Made by a program: the position numbers and the translations under genes. Below the pieces are notes generated by a model. The model was not told the origin of the DNA. It did not search any database and worked only from the letters and a program-made list of their open reading frames with translations. Of a stretch of 64,000 bases of DNA, positions 1 to 8,760 are shown piece after piece (position 1 is the first letter of the stretch; each line of letters starts with the position of its first letter). The stretch lies in assembly GCF_010435965.1 (NCBI RefSeq), contig NZ_JAAGAA010000002.1, forward strand, positions 1 to 64,000, given 5' to 3'. This stretch comes from Crenobacter caeni. Lineage in GTDB: Bacteria; Pseudomonadota; Gammaproteobacteria; Burkholderiales; Chromobacteriaceae.

Positions 1-104
1 CCCTCCTGAAGAGTCGTTCGAGACCAGGACGTTGATAGGTCGGGTGTGGAAGTGCCGTGAGGCATGAAGCTAACCGATACTAATTGCTCGTGAGGCTTGA
101 TCCT
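1..104 (+). rRNA. 23S ribosomal RNA, 3' end (partial)
   Basis: The first ~104 bases match the conserved 3' end of bacterial 23S rRNA, including the segment around 71-100 that reads ctaaccgatactaattgctc and then the tgaggctt stretch. The gene begins before the window. The 3' boundary is set by analogy with E. coli and may be off by a few bases. A ~100-base spacer separates it from the 5S gene, as in a normal 16S-23S-5S operon. Confidence 0.93.
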
Positions 105-203
105 ATCATTTGAGTGGCTTTGCCAGGATAGGCAGAGTACGCGATACAAGATTCTACCGTCGTGGAGGTTCCACGATTCGGCTTCTGTAATTTGACAAGT
201 TAA

Positions 204-320
204 TGTCTGGTGGCCATAGCGAGGTGGTCCCACGCCTTCCCATCCCGAACAGGACCGTGAAACACCTTAGCGCCGATGATAGTGTGGCATTCGCCATGTG
301 AAAGTAGGACACCGCCAGAC
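204..320 (+). rRNA. rrf: 5S ribosomal RNA
   Basis: The sequence has the typical 5S core (ggtggtcccac, ccgaac, tagcgccgatg, agtaggacaccgccagac). The terminal segments tgtctggtgg and ccgccagac can pair to close the molecule. Its length of about 117 bases is normal. It follows the 23S tail and precedes a strong terminator, so it is the last gene of the rRNA operon. Confidence 0.95.
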
Positions 321-334
321 GCCCCATCCGCAGA

Positions 335-361
335 CCCCCAGCTCAATGAGCTGGGGGTTTT
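335..361 (+). terminator. rRNA operon terminator
   Basis: An 11-bp perfect stem (cccccagctca / tgagctggggg) with a one-base loop is followed by a T run. It lies 15 bases after the 5S gene and is a classic intrinsic terminator. Confidence 0.9.
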
Positions 362-428
362 GCTTTGCGCGCGGGCTAAAGAGCTCATCCACAGCGCGCA
401 CCACTGCATTCCACCACCCATAAAAACG

Positions 429-463
429 AAGGGGCGTGTCCTGACGGACACGCCCCTTTTTGC
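429..463. terminator. Bidirectional terminator between rRNA operon and AraC gene
   Basis: A stem of at least 10 bp (gggcgtgtcc / ggacacgccc) is flanked by A bases on the left and a T run on the right, so it can act on both strands. It separates the rRNA operon from the convergent regulator gene that ends at 475. Confidence 0.85.
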
Positions 464-474
464 GTCGCGGCTGC

Positions 475-1470
475 TTACAGCGAGTGTTCGCTGTGCTGGT
501 TCGCATGCTGCGCGCGCTCTTCGCGCGGCGTGATATTGAAGTGGTTGCGGTAGGTGCTCGAGAAATGCGGGCCGCTCGAGAAGCCGCAGGCGAGGCCGAT
601 CTGCACGATGGATTTCGACGTCTGCTGCAGCAACTGGCGGGCACGGTTGAGCCGCAGCTCCAGATAGTACTTGGACGGCACCGTGTTCAGGTACTGCTTG
701 AACAGGCGCTCGAGCTGGCGGCGCGAAACGCCGACGTAGAAGGCGATGTCGTCGGTCGACAGCGGCTCTTCGATGTTCGCTTCCATCAGGCTGACCGCCT
801 CGGTCAGCTTGGGCTGGCTACCGCCGATCCGCGTCGCCAGCGGGATGCGCTGGCGTTCGTTGCCGGGGCGGATGCGTTCCATGCTGAAACGTTCGGACAG
901 GCGGGCGGCGAATTCCCCGCCCAGATGCGAAGAGACCAGGCTGATCATGAAGTCCAGCGTCGCCGCGCCGCCCGCGCAGGAGGCGCGGTTGCGGTCGATC
1001 TCGAACAGGTTGGACGAGACGATGACTTCAGGGTAGTCCTCGGAGAGGCGGCCGATTTCCTGCCAGTGGATGGTCGCGCGAAAACCCGTCAGCAGGCCCG
1101 CGCGTGCCAGCCAGTAGCTGCCGCAGCCGATGGCGGCGACCAGCAGCTTGTCGTTGCCGGACTGGTTGACGGCACGGCTGATCTCATCGGTATTCACCTC
1201 GCAATGGGTGTCGCTGGAAAGGACAAACAGCGCGTCCAGCCGCGGGGCATGGGAGAGCGGCAGCTCGACCGGCAGCCGTTGTCCGCCCAGCAGGGCGACC
1301 GGCTGGCCATCCAGTGACAGCGACAGGCATTCGAAGCAGCGGTTTTCCGCCAGCTGGTTGGCGCAGGTGAGCACCTCGCTGGCGATCGCGAAGTCGGCCA
1401 TCGAGGCATTGGGAAGCAGCAGGAAGCCGTAGCGTAACGGTCTGCTGGCCTGCATCTTGGGAGGAGCCAT
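475..1470 (-). CDS. GlxA-type AraC family transcriptional regulator
   Basis: This 331-residue protein has an N-terminal DJ-1/PfpI-like domain (about residues 13-195, starting RYGFLLLPNASM). A C-terminal AraC helix-turn-helix pair follows (about 225-325, with RRQLERLF and IGLACGFSS). The layout is that of the GlxA subfamily, which includes ArgR, CdhR and GbdR of pseudomonads, regulators of arginine, carnitine and betaine use. It lies 124 bases downstream of an amino-acid binding protein gene on the same strand, and the NAD-glutamate dehydrogenase gene starts just beyond. In Pseudomonas, ArgR follows an arginine transport operon and controls NAD-GDH, so an arginine or amino-acid regulator is a reasonable inference. 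The ligand cannot be read from sequence. No clear Shine-Dalgarno precedes the start; a later ATG (residue 6) is possible. Confidence 0.88.
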   Translation of the reverse strand: MAPPKMQASRPLRYGFLLLPNASMADFAIASEVLTCANQLAENRCFECLSLSLDGQPVALLGGQRLPVELPLSHAPRLDALFVLSSDTHCEVNTDEISRAVNQSGNDKLLVAAIGCGSYWLARAGLLTGFRATIHWQEIGRLSEDYPEVIVSSNLFEIDRNRASCAGGAATLDFMISLVSSHLGGEFAARLSERFSMERIRPGNERQRIPLATRIGGSQPKLTEAVSLMEANIEEPLSTDDIAFYVGVSRRQLERLFKQYLNTVPSKYYLELRLNRARQLLQQTSKSIVQIGLACGFSSGPHFSSTYRNHFNITPREERAQHANQHSEHSL

Positions 1471-1594
1471 CTAGAAGGTCGGGCCGGTTGGTGATGAGTG
1501 AAGAAAACATGGTGCCGTCCGCTTGCGGGATTGCGACGGCAGATTATGCATATTGTACGACCAATGCCCCCTGGCAGGCGAGCATCTGGCTTGC

Positions 1595-2368
1595 CTAGCG
1601 GCTATCTTTGCCGTACAGGTCGAAGCCGAAGTAGCGGCGTTCGATCTGGCGGTACTGGCCGCTTGCGCGCAGCGAGGCGATGGCCCGGTCGAGTCGAGTG
1701 GCCAGCGCGAGGTCGCCCTTGCGCACGGCGATGCCGGTTCCCTCGCCAAAGTATTCGCTCTGGCGGTATTCGGGGCCGACGAAGGCGAAGCCCTGGCCCT
1801 GCGGTTTTTGCAGGAAGGCGTAGTCACCGACCGCGCTGTCGACGAAAACCGCGTCGAGCTTGCCTTGGGCGAGCGCGTCGAAGGCCTGGGCTATCTTGCG
1901 GTAGCCAGCCACGCGGGCGCCCTGGCGCTCCCACTGTGCTTCGGCGAAGCGTGCCTGGGTCGACGCGGTCAGTACGCCGACGCGCCAGCCCGCCAACTGC
2001 CGAGGGGGCTGGCGGCTGCCCTCGCGGGCGATCAGCCGGCTGGGGATCTTGTAGTAACGGTCGGAGAAGTCGACCAGTTGCCTGCGCTCGCGGGTGATCT
2101 GCATCGACGAGAGGATCGCGTCGAACTTTCCGGCCTTCAGCGCGGGGATCAGTCCGTCCCAGTCTTGCGAGACGATCAGGCAGTCGACCTTCATCTCGCG
2201 GCACAAGGCGTAGGCGATGTCGACGTCGAAGCCCTGCGGATTGCCGCCCGCGCTGATCGAGCTGAACGGTGGGTAGTTGAGGTCCATGCCGAAGCGCAGG
2301 GTTTCGGCGTGCGCCATCGTCAGCAGGCAGCTGAAGGTCAGGGCTAACAGGCGGGCCGGGCGCGGCAT
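1595..2368 (-). CDS. Amino-acid ABC transporter substrate-binding protein (SBP_bac_3)
   Basis: A periplasmic binding protein of the polar amino-acid family of about 257 residues. A hydrophobic signal peptide ends near AHA (about residue 21). The start of the mature protein (LRFGMDLNYPPFSS, then GFDVDIAYALC) and the LPALKAGKFDAI-like segment are typical of family 3 solute-binding proteins. I chose the second ATG of an ATGATG pair because GGAGAGC lies just ahead of it; an upstream ATG at 2380 adds four residues. No permease or ATPase gene is adjacent, so it either works with a distant transporter or feeds a sensor. It is divergent from gdhB and lies upstream of the GlxA-type regulator. Confidence 0.86.
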   Translation of the reverse strand: MPRPARLLALTFSCLLTMAHAETLRFGMDLNYPPFSSISAGGNPQGFDVDIAYALCREMKVDCLIVSQDWDGLIPALKAGKFDAILSSMQITRERRQLVDFSDRYYKIPSRLIAREGSRQPPRQLAGWRVGVLTASTQARFAEAQWERQGARVAGYRKIAQAFDALAQGKLDAVFVDSAVGDYAFLQKPQGQGFAFVGPEYRQSEYFGEGTGIAVRKGDLALATRLDRAIASLRASGQYRQIERRYFGFDLYGKDSR

Positions 2369-2581
2369 CATGCTCTCCATCGGGGTAGGCTGCGTGCCAG
2401 TGTTTGGCTGGCGCGGGGCGGCAATTCTAACCGCTTCGCCCGGTTCAAGGAATCATCCTGTCGAGGCGCGTTCTATCTAAGAGGGATGTGTACGGACGTG
2501 TCGCAATCCGGAAATGCCGCCTGGCTGGCGGGTTCTACAATCGCCACGCTATCCACTCTCCATAATAAAACAGGAGACATC

Positions 2582-5500
2582 ATGTCGTTGAGCAACAAGG
2601 CCGAGCTGGCCAGCCTGATCGCCGATATCCAGGCCGTCGGCGCGCAAAAGCTGTCCGCCGCCGAGGCGGCGCGTTTGTCCGCATTCTTCCCGGTCTACTT
2701 CGAGGAAACCGAGCACGCCGACCTGTCGCGCTTGCCGGCAGCCGACCTGTTCGGCGCGGCGGTCGCGCATTACGAGTTCGCCGCCGAGCGCCGCGCGGGC
2801 GTCCCCAAGGTGCGCATCTATAACCCGGACTTCGAACGCGACGGCTGGCAGAGCACGCATACGGTGATCGAGATCGTCAACGACGACATGCCGTTCCTGA
2901 TCGATTCGCTGACCATGTTCCTCGCGCGCAACAGCCTAGGCCTGCACCTCCTGGTGCACCCGGTGGTCGAGGTCGAGCGCGACGCCGAGGGCCGGCTGCT
3001 CGCGATCGAGCGTGCCGAGGCGCGTGCGTTGCCGCTCGAATCGATGATCCATGCGCAGGTCGACCGGGTGACCGACCCGGCCCGTCTGGCCGCCCTGCAG
3101 GCCGAGCTCGAACGCGTGCTCTCCAATATTCAGCTGGCCGTGCGTGACGAGCCGGCGATGCGCGCGCGTGTCGAGGCCCTGTGCGAGGCGCTCGCCGGGC
3201 AGGACGGTGACGCAGCGGAGGCGCGCGCCTTCCTGCAGTGGATGGCGGCCAACCACTTCCTGTTCCTCGGCTACTGCGACTACGATCTCGTCAAGCGCGA
3301 CGGCCAGGACAGCCTGAAGATCGTCAAGGGTTCGGGCCTCGGCATCCTCGAGGACCAGGGCGGCAAGGAATACTCGGCCAGCTTCGACGCGCTGCCGCAG
3401 GAGTTACGAGAACTTGCGCACCTGCCGCACCGCATCGTGCTCAACAAGTCGCAGTCGCGCTCGATCATCCACCGTCCGGCGTACATGGACTTCGCCGGCG
3501 TCAAGCGCTTCAACGAGGCGGGCGAGGTGATCGGCGAGTCGCGCCTGCTCGGCCTCTATACCGCGCGCGCCTACCAGGCCTCGCCCAAGGACATCCCCAT
3601 CTTGCGCGAGAAGGTCGACTATGTGACCCGCACCTGTGACTTCGTCGACAACAGCTACAAGGCAAAGACGCTGTCCTTCGTGCTGGAGACCTACCCGCGC
3701 GACGAGCTGTTCGAGATCGAGGCCGAGGTGCTGCAGCCGATCGCCGAGGGCATCGTCAACCTGCAGGAGCGCCCGCGCGTGCGCCTGTTCGTGCGCAAGG
3801 ACCGCTACCACCGCTACGTCAGCTGCCTCGTATTCGTGCCGCGTGACAGCTTCAACACCGAGGTGCGCCTGAAGATCGAACAGGTGCTGCGCCGCGCGTT
3901 CGGCGGCAGCGGCTGCGAGTTCAGCGTGCAGATCGGCGACGGCATGCTCGCCCGCGTGCACTACATCATCCGCGTGCCGACTTCGACGCTGCCGGCCTAC
4001 CGCGAGAGCGAGATCGAAGCCGAGATCGCGCGCGTGGTGCGCGGCTGGAGCGACGAGCTGCACGGCCTGTTGGTCGAGGCAGGCGGCGAGGAGGGCGGCA
4101 ACGCGCTGTTCGCCCGTTACGCGGACGCCTTCCCCGTCGCCTACCGCGAGGAATTCGGCGCGCGCAACGCGCTGGTCGACATCCGCCACATCGAAGACGC
4201 GGCGAGCCGCCAGTCGCTGGCGATCAAGCTGTACCGCCCGTTCCAGCAGGGCGCCCGCCAGTTCAACCTCAAGCTGTTCCGTGCCGGCGAGCCGGCCAGC
4301 CTGTCGTCCAGCCTGCCCATCCTCGAGAACATGGGTGTGCGCGTGAAAGACGAGCACCCGTACCGCATCGAGCGCGCCGGTGGCGATGCGGTGTGGATCT
4401 CCGACTACGGCCTGGACCTGGGGGACGCCTTCGACAAGCTGTGCGACGAGGCAACCCAGCAGGACTTCCAGCAGCTGCTCGCCGAAGTGTTCGCCGGCCG
4501 TGTCGAGAACGACGGTTTCAACCGCCTCGCCCTGCTGGCCGGCCTCGACTGGCGCGAGATCACGCTGATCCGCGCGCTGTCCAAGTACCTGCGCCAGGGT
4601 GGCCTGCCGTTCGGCCAGAGCTATATCGAGCAGTGCGTCGCGCACTACCCGGCGATCACCCGCGCGCTGGTCGACCTGTTCGCCGCGCGCCTGTCGCCCA
4701 CCGCGCGCGACGACGCGCGCGCCGAGGCGCTTCAGCAGGAGGTGAAGACCCTGCTCGACGGCGTCGCCAACCTCGACGAGGATCGCATCCTCAACGGCTT
4801 GCTCAGCGTGATCCTCGCCGTACGCCGCACCAACCTGTGGCAGGCAGCTGCCGACGGTGGTGCCAAGGCCGCGCTGTCGTTCAAGCTCGAGTCCGGCGCG
4901 ATCCCCTTCCTGCCGCAGCCGCGCCCGCTGTTCGAGATCTGGGTGTACAGCCCGCGCATCGAGGGCGTGCACCTGCGCGGCGCCAAGGTCGCCCGCGGCG
5001 GCCTGAGGTGGTCCGACCGCATGGAAGACTTCCGCACCGAGGTGCTCGGCCTCGTCAAGGCGCAGATGGTCAAGAACTCGGTGATCGTGCCGATGGGCTC
5101 CAAGGGCGGCTTCGTGTGCAAGCAGCTGCCGGCGCCATCCGACCGCGAGGCGTTCATGGCCGAGGGCATCGCCTGCTACAAGATCTTCATCGCGTCGCTG
5201 CTCGACCTGACCGACAACATCGTCGCCGGCGAGATCGTCCCGCCGCGTGACGTGGTGCGGCTGGACGCCGACGACCCGTACCTGGTGGTCGCCGCCGACA
5301 AGGGCACGGCCAGCTTCTCCGACATCGCCAACGGCGTGTCGGCCGAGTACGGCTTCTGGCTGGGCGACGCGTTCGCCTCCGGCGGCTCGGCCGGTTACGA
5401 CCACAAGGGCATGGGCATCACCGCGCGCGGCGCGTGGGAGTCGGTCAAGCGCCACTTCCGCCACCTGGGCGTCGACATCCAGAACGAGGACTTCACCGTC

Positions 5501-7381
5501 ATCGGCATCGGCGACATGGCCGGCGACGTGTTCGGCAACGGCATGCTGCTTTCCGAGCACATCCTGCTCAAGGCCGCGTTCAACCACCAGCACATCTTCC
5601 TCGACCCGAACCCGGACGCGGAGACGAGCTTCGCCGAGCGCGCGCGCCTGTTCGCGCTGCCGCGCTCGTCGTGGGCCGACTACGACCGCTCGCTGATCTC
5701 CGAGGGCGGCGGCGTGTTCGAGCGCTCCGCCAAGAGCATCCCGCTGTCGCCCGAGGTGCGCGCGTGGTTGAAGACCGACGCCGAGCAGATGGCGCCGACC
5801 GCGCTGATGCACGCGATCCTCAAGGCCGAGGCGGACCTTCTCTACAACGGCGGCATCGGTACTTATGTGAAGGCGAGCGACGAGACACACGCCGACGCAC
5901 GCGACCGCGCCAACGACGCGCTGCGCGTCAACGGCGGCGAGCTCAACGTCAGGGTGGTCGGCGAGGGTGGCAACCTCGGCTGCACGCAGAAGGGCCGCAT
6001 CGAGTTCGCGCAGAAGGGCGGGCTGATCTGCACCGACGCGATCGACAACTCGGCCGGCGTCGACTGCTCCGACCACGAGGTCAACATCAAGATCCTGTTG
6101 GGCGCGGTGATGCAGCAGGGCGACATGACGCTCAAGCAGCGCAACGAGCTGCTCGCGCAGATGACCGAAGAAGTCGGGACGCTGGTGTTGCGCAACAACT
6201 ACCTGCAGACGCAGATCCTCGCGGTCAACCGCCTGAACGCGCCGGGCATGCTCGGCGCGCAGGGCCGGATGATGAGCACGATGGAGAAGGCGGGCGAGCT
6301 CAACCGCGAGCTCGAGTACCTGCCGGGCGACGGCGAGATCGCGGCGCGCCGTGCCGCCCGCGGCGGGCTGACCTCGCCCGAGGTCGCCGTGCTGCTCGCG
6401 TACAGCAAGATCACGCTCGACCAGGCGCTGCTCGCGTCCGAACTGCCTGACGAGGCGGACTTCCTGCCGGTGCTGACCGACTACTTCCCGCAGCCCTTGC
6501 AGGCACGCTTCGGCGAGGCGATGAAGGGTCACTACCTGAAGCGCGAGATCATCGCCAACCAGCTGGCCAACCGCATCGTCAACCGCATGGGCACCACCTT
6601 CGTGTTCCGCCTGAAGGAAGAGATGGCGCTGACTGAGGCCGAGATCGCCCGCGCGTGGTGGGTCGCCGACCATGTGTTCGGCGGCGAGGCGCTGTGGCGT
6701 CAGATCGAGGCGCTCGACAACCGCGTCGCGGCCGACGTGCAGGTGGGCATGATGGTCGCCGTGCGCACGCTGATCGAGCGTGCGACGCGCTGGGTGCTGC
6801 GTAACCGCCGTCCGTTGGGCGCGGTCAGCGAGCAGATTTCGCTGTTCGCGGGCAAGGTGCAGGCGCTGGAAGCGCGCCTGTCTGCCATGCTGGGCGCCGA
6901 CGACTACCCGCAGGTTGGCGTGCGCGAGTCCGAACTGCTCACCGCCGGCGTGCCGGCCGAGCTCGCCCATCTGGTGGCGCGGCTCGAGTTCGCGGTGCCG
7001 CTGATGGACGTGATCGAAGTGGCCGACAGCGTCGCGCTCGACGCGGATCGCGTGCTGGCCGGTTACCTCACGCTTGGCCGCCTGCTGCAACTGGACTGGC
7101 TGCGCGGCGCGATCACCGCGCTGCCGCGCGAGAACCGCTGGCAGTCGCTGGCACGCTCGGCGCTGCGCGACGACCTGTACCGCCTGCACCGCCGTCTGGC
7201 GAAGAGCGCGTTCGAGCACGCGGCAGGCGAGGCTGACCCGGTTGAGGTGTGGAGCGCGGCGCGCGGCGCGCAGGTCGACGCCTGCCGGGCGATCTTCGCC
7301 GAACTGCAGGGCTTCGCCGTGCTCGACCTGGCGATGCTGTCGGCCGGCATGCGTGAGCTGAACAACCACCTGCTCGACTGA
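2582..7381 (+). CDS. gdhB: NAD-specific glutamate dehydrogenase, large (GDH-180) type
   Basis: This 1599-residue enzyme oxidises glutamate to 2-oxoglutarate and ammonia with NAD+. Its size fits the ~180 kDa NAD-GDH class known from Pseudomonas and Streptomyces. The N-terminal half carries ACT-like regulatory regions. The catalytic core shows RGGLRWSDR (about 807) and VPMGSKGGF (about 836), followed by the nucleotide-binding half with GIGDMAGDVFGNGM. I chose the ATG behind the strong AGGAGACATC site; an upstream in-frame extension to 2486 lacks family similarity. The gene runs alone and ends at a clear terminator. It is catabolic, feeding amino-acid carbon into the TCA cycle. In pseudomonads this gene responds to arginine through ArgR, which fits the GlxA-type regulator two genes away; that link is inferred. 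Confidence 0.97.
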   Translation: MSLSNKAELASLIADIQAVGAQKLSAAEAARLSAFFPVYFEETEHADLSRLPAADLFGAAVAHYEFAAERRAGVPKVRIYNPDFERDGWQSTHTVIEIVNDDMPFLIDSLTMFLARNSLGLHLLVHPVVEVERDAEGRLLAIERAEARALPLESMIHAQVDRVTDPARLAALQAELERVLSNIQLAVRDEPAMRARVEALCEALAGQDGDAAEARAFLQWMAANHFLFLGYCDYDLVKRDGQDSLKIVKGSGLGILEDQGGKEYSASFDALPQELRELAHLPHRIVLNKSQSRSIIHRPAYMDFAGVKRFNEAGEVIGESRLLGLYTARAYQASPKDIPILREKVDYVTRTCDFVDNSYKAKTLSFVLETYPRDELFEIEAEVLQPIAEGIVNLQERPRVRLFVRKDRYHRYVSCLVFVPRDSFNTEVRLKIEQVLRRAFGGSGCEFSVQIGDGMLARVHYIIRVPTSTLPAYRESEIEAEIARVVRGWSDELHGLLVEAGGEEGGNALFARYADAFPVAYREEFGARNALVDIRHIEDAASRQSLAIKLYRPFQQGARQFNLKLFRAGEPASLSSSLPILENMGVRVKDEHPYRIERAGGDAVWISDYGLDLGDAFDKLCDEATQQDFQQLLAEVFAGRVENDGFNRLALLAGLDWREITLIRALSKYLRQGGLPFGQSYIEQCVAHYPAITRALVDLFAARLSPTARDDARAEALQQEVKTLLDGVANLDEDRILNGLLSVILAVRRTNLWQAAADGGAKAALSFKLESGAIPFLPQPRPLFEIWVYSPRIEGVHLRGAKVARGGLRWSDRMEDFRTEVLGLVKAQMVKNSVIVPMGSKGGFVCKQLPAPSDREAFMAEGIACYKIFIASLLDLTDNIVAGEIVPPRDVVRLDADDPYLVVAADKGTASFSDIANGVSAEYGFWLGDAFASGGSAGYDHKGMGITARGAWESVKRHFRHLGVDIQNEDFTVIGIGDMAGDVFGNGMLLSEHILLKAAFNHQHIFLDPNPDAETSFAERARLFALPRSSWADYDRSLISEGGGVFERSAKSIPLSPEVRAWLKTDAEQMAPTALMHAILKAEADLLYNGGIGTYVKASDETHADARDRANDALRVNGGELNVRVVGEGGNLGCTQKGRIEFAQKGGLICTDAIDNSAGVDCSDHEVNIKILLGAVMQQGDMTLKQRNELLAQMTEEVGTLVLRNNYLQTQILAVNRLNAPGMLGAQGRMMSTMEKAGELNRELEYLPGDGEIAARRAARGGLTSPEVAVLLAYSKITLDQALLASELPDEADFLPVLTDYFPQPLQARFGEAMKGHYLKREIIANQLANRIVNRMGTTFVFRLKEEMALTEAEIARAWWVADHVFGGEALWRQIEALDNRVAADVQVGMMVAVRTLIERATRWVLRNRRPLGAVSEQISLFAGKVQALEARLSAMLGADDYPQVGVRESELLTAGVPAELAHLVARLEFAVPLMDVIEVADSVALDADRVLAGYLTLGRLLQLDWLRGAITALPRENRWQSLARSALRDDLYRLHRRLAKSAFEHAAGEADPVEVWSAARGAQVDACRAIFAELQGFAVLDLAMLSAGMRELNNHLLD

Positions 7382-7402
7382 CCTTCGTTTCTTGCTGCCA
7401 GC

Positions 7403-7434
7403 AAGCCTGTCCGCCTCGGCGGGCAGGCTTTTTC
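7403..7434 (+). terminator. gdhB terminator
   Basis: Stem aagcctg(t)ccgcc / ggcgg(g)caggctt with a short loop, followed by ttttt. It lies 21 bases after the gdhB stop. Confidence 0.85.
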
Positions 7435-7518
7435 TTTGTCCGGCGGGTGCTGCGGGTTCGACATGAGCAGGCATGCCTTTTGCATTGGATATCCGCGACG
7501 CTTCCGAGCATGTGCAGT

Positions 7519-7570
7519 AGAGCTTTAGCTCTTTACATGTAATGACGATGTGGTTAATGTATTTGCAAAT
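7519..7570. promoter_or_regulatory. Upstream region of ABC importer with two palindromes
   Basis: An AT-rich patch in the 240-base gap before the importer operon carries two palindromic elements. One is AGAGCTTTAGCTCT (7519-7532, 6-bp arms around TT). The other is the perfect 10-mer ATTTGCAAAT (7561-7570). Both stand out from the GC-rich surroundings and could be operator half-sites or part of the promoter. No experiment or motif match supports a specific regulator. Confidence 0.4.
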
Positions 7571-7622
7571 GCAAAACTAGATTCCGCCAAGCGGAACATG
7601 GTAGGCCACCCTAGGAGAGCCC

Positions 7623-8726
7623 ATGAGCGAAACCCAGTCCGGCGACGCCCTCGTCAGTTTTCGTGGCGTACAAAAGAGCTACGACGGCGAGAGCCTGATC
7701 GTCAAACACCTGGACCTCGACATCCGCCGCGGCGAGTTCCTGACCCTGCTCGGGCCGTCCGGCTCGGGCAAGACCACCTGCCTGATGATGCTCGCTGGCT
7801 TCGAGACGCCGAGCCACGGCGAGATCTGGCTGGACGGCAAGTTGCTCAACCGCGTGCCGCCGCACAAGCGCGACATCGGCATGGTGTTCCAGAACTACGC
7901 GCTGTTCCCGCACATGACCGTCGGCGAGAACCTTGCCTACCCGCTGAAGCTCAGGAAGCTGTCCGCCGGCGAGATCGCCGAGCGCGTGAAGAAGGCGCTC
8001 GGCATGGTCAGGCTGGACGCGCTCGCGCACCGCTATCCGGGCCAGCTCTCCGGCGGCCAGCAGCAGCGGGTGGCGCTGGCGCGCGCGCTGGTGTTCGAGC
8101 CCAAGCTCGTGCTGATGGACGAGCCCCTGGGCGCGCTCGACAAGCAGTTGCGCGAGCACATGCAGCTCGAGATCAAGCATATCCACGAGCGCCTCGGGGT
8201 GACCGTCGTCTACGTGACGCACGACCAGAGCGAGGCCTTGACCATGTCCGACCGCGTCGCGGTGTTCAAGGACGGCATCATCCAGCAGATCGACACGCCG
8301 AACGCGCTGTACGAGGCGCCGAGTAACGCCTTTGTCGCCAGCTTCATCGGCGAGAACAACCGCCTCGACGGCGAGGTGGTGTCGGTCGACGGCGAGCAGT
8401 GCAGCGTGCGCCTGGGCGACGGCTCGCTGGTGCGCGCACAACGCGCCGGCGCCGAGGCTGCCCGCCCGACCGCGATGTCGATCCGCCCGGAGCGGGTGCG
8501 CCTGGGCGCGCTTGCCGCGCCGTGCGAGACGCGCCTCTCGGCGCGGCTGATCGAGCAGATCTACCTGGGCGACCATGTGCGGCTGCGCCTGGCGCTGGGG
8601 CCGACGCAGGGCTTCATGGTCAAGGTGCCGATCAGCGACGTCGACACCGCCTGGCAGGCCGGGCAGACGCTGGACGTGGGCTGGATGGTGAAGGATTTGC
8701 GGGCGCTGGCGCCGCAGGACGCTTGA
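7623..8726 (+). CDS. Polyamine/amino-acid ABC importer, ATP-binding protein (PotA-like)
   Basis: A 367-residue ATPase of the spermidine/putrescine (CUT1-like) type. Walker A is GPSGSGKT (about 44-51), the Q-loop NYALFPHMT, the signature LSGGQQQR (about 142-148), Walker B LVLMDEP (about 162-168) and the switch histidine THDQSEA. A C-terminal TOBE region (about 280-360) contains SIRPERV. The four-gene order ATPase, binding protein, permease, permease is the same as that of the Pseudomonas agtABCD system for 4-aminobutyrate and 5-aminovalerate as I recall it. Substrates could thus be putrescine, GABA or 5-aminovalerate. The substrate is inferred; the class is certain. Confidence 0.93.
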   Translation: MSETQSGDALVSFRGVQKSYDGESLIVKHLDLDIRRGEFLTLLGPSGSGKTTCLMMLAGFETPSHGEIWLDGKLLNRVPPHKRDIGMVFQNYALFPHMTVGENLAYPLKLRKLSAGEIAERVKKALGMVRLDALAHRYPGQLSGGQQQRVALARALVFEPKLVLMDEPLGALDKQLREHMQLEIKHIHERLGVTVVYVTHDQSEALTMSDRVAVFKDGIIQQIDTPNALYEAPSNAFVASFIGENNRLDGEVVSVDGEQCSVRLGDGSLVRAQRAGAEAARPTAMSIRPERVRLGALAAPCETRLSARLIEQIYLGDHVRLRLALGPTQGFMVKVPISDVDTAWQAGQTLDVGWMVKDLRALAPQDA

Positions 8727-8760
8727 ACAGGCCGGCAGACAATATCAAGGAGAGGAACAC

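Noticed and set aside
3404-7474. A very long open frame on the minus strand opposite gdhB.
   Set aside because: It is the antisense shadow of a GC-rich gene; its product is low-complexity (rich in Arg, Gln, Leu, Val, Ala) and has no family motifs, while the plus-strand frame is a clear NAD-GDH.
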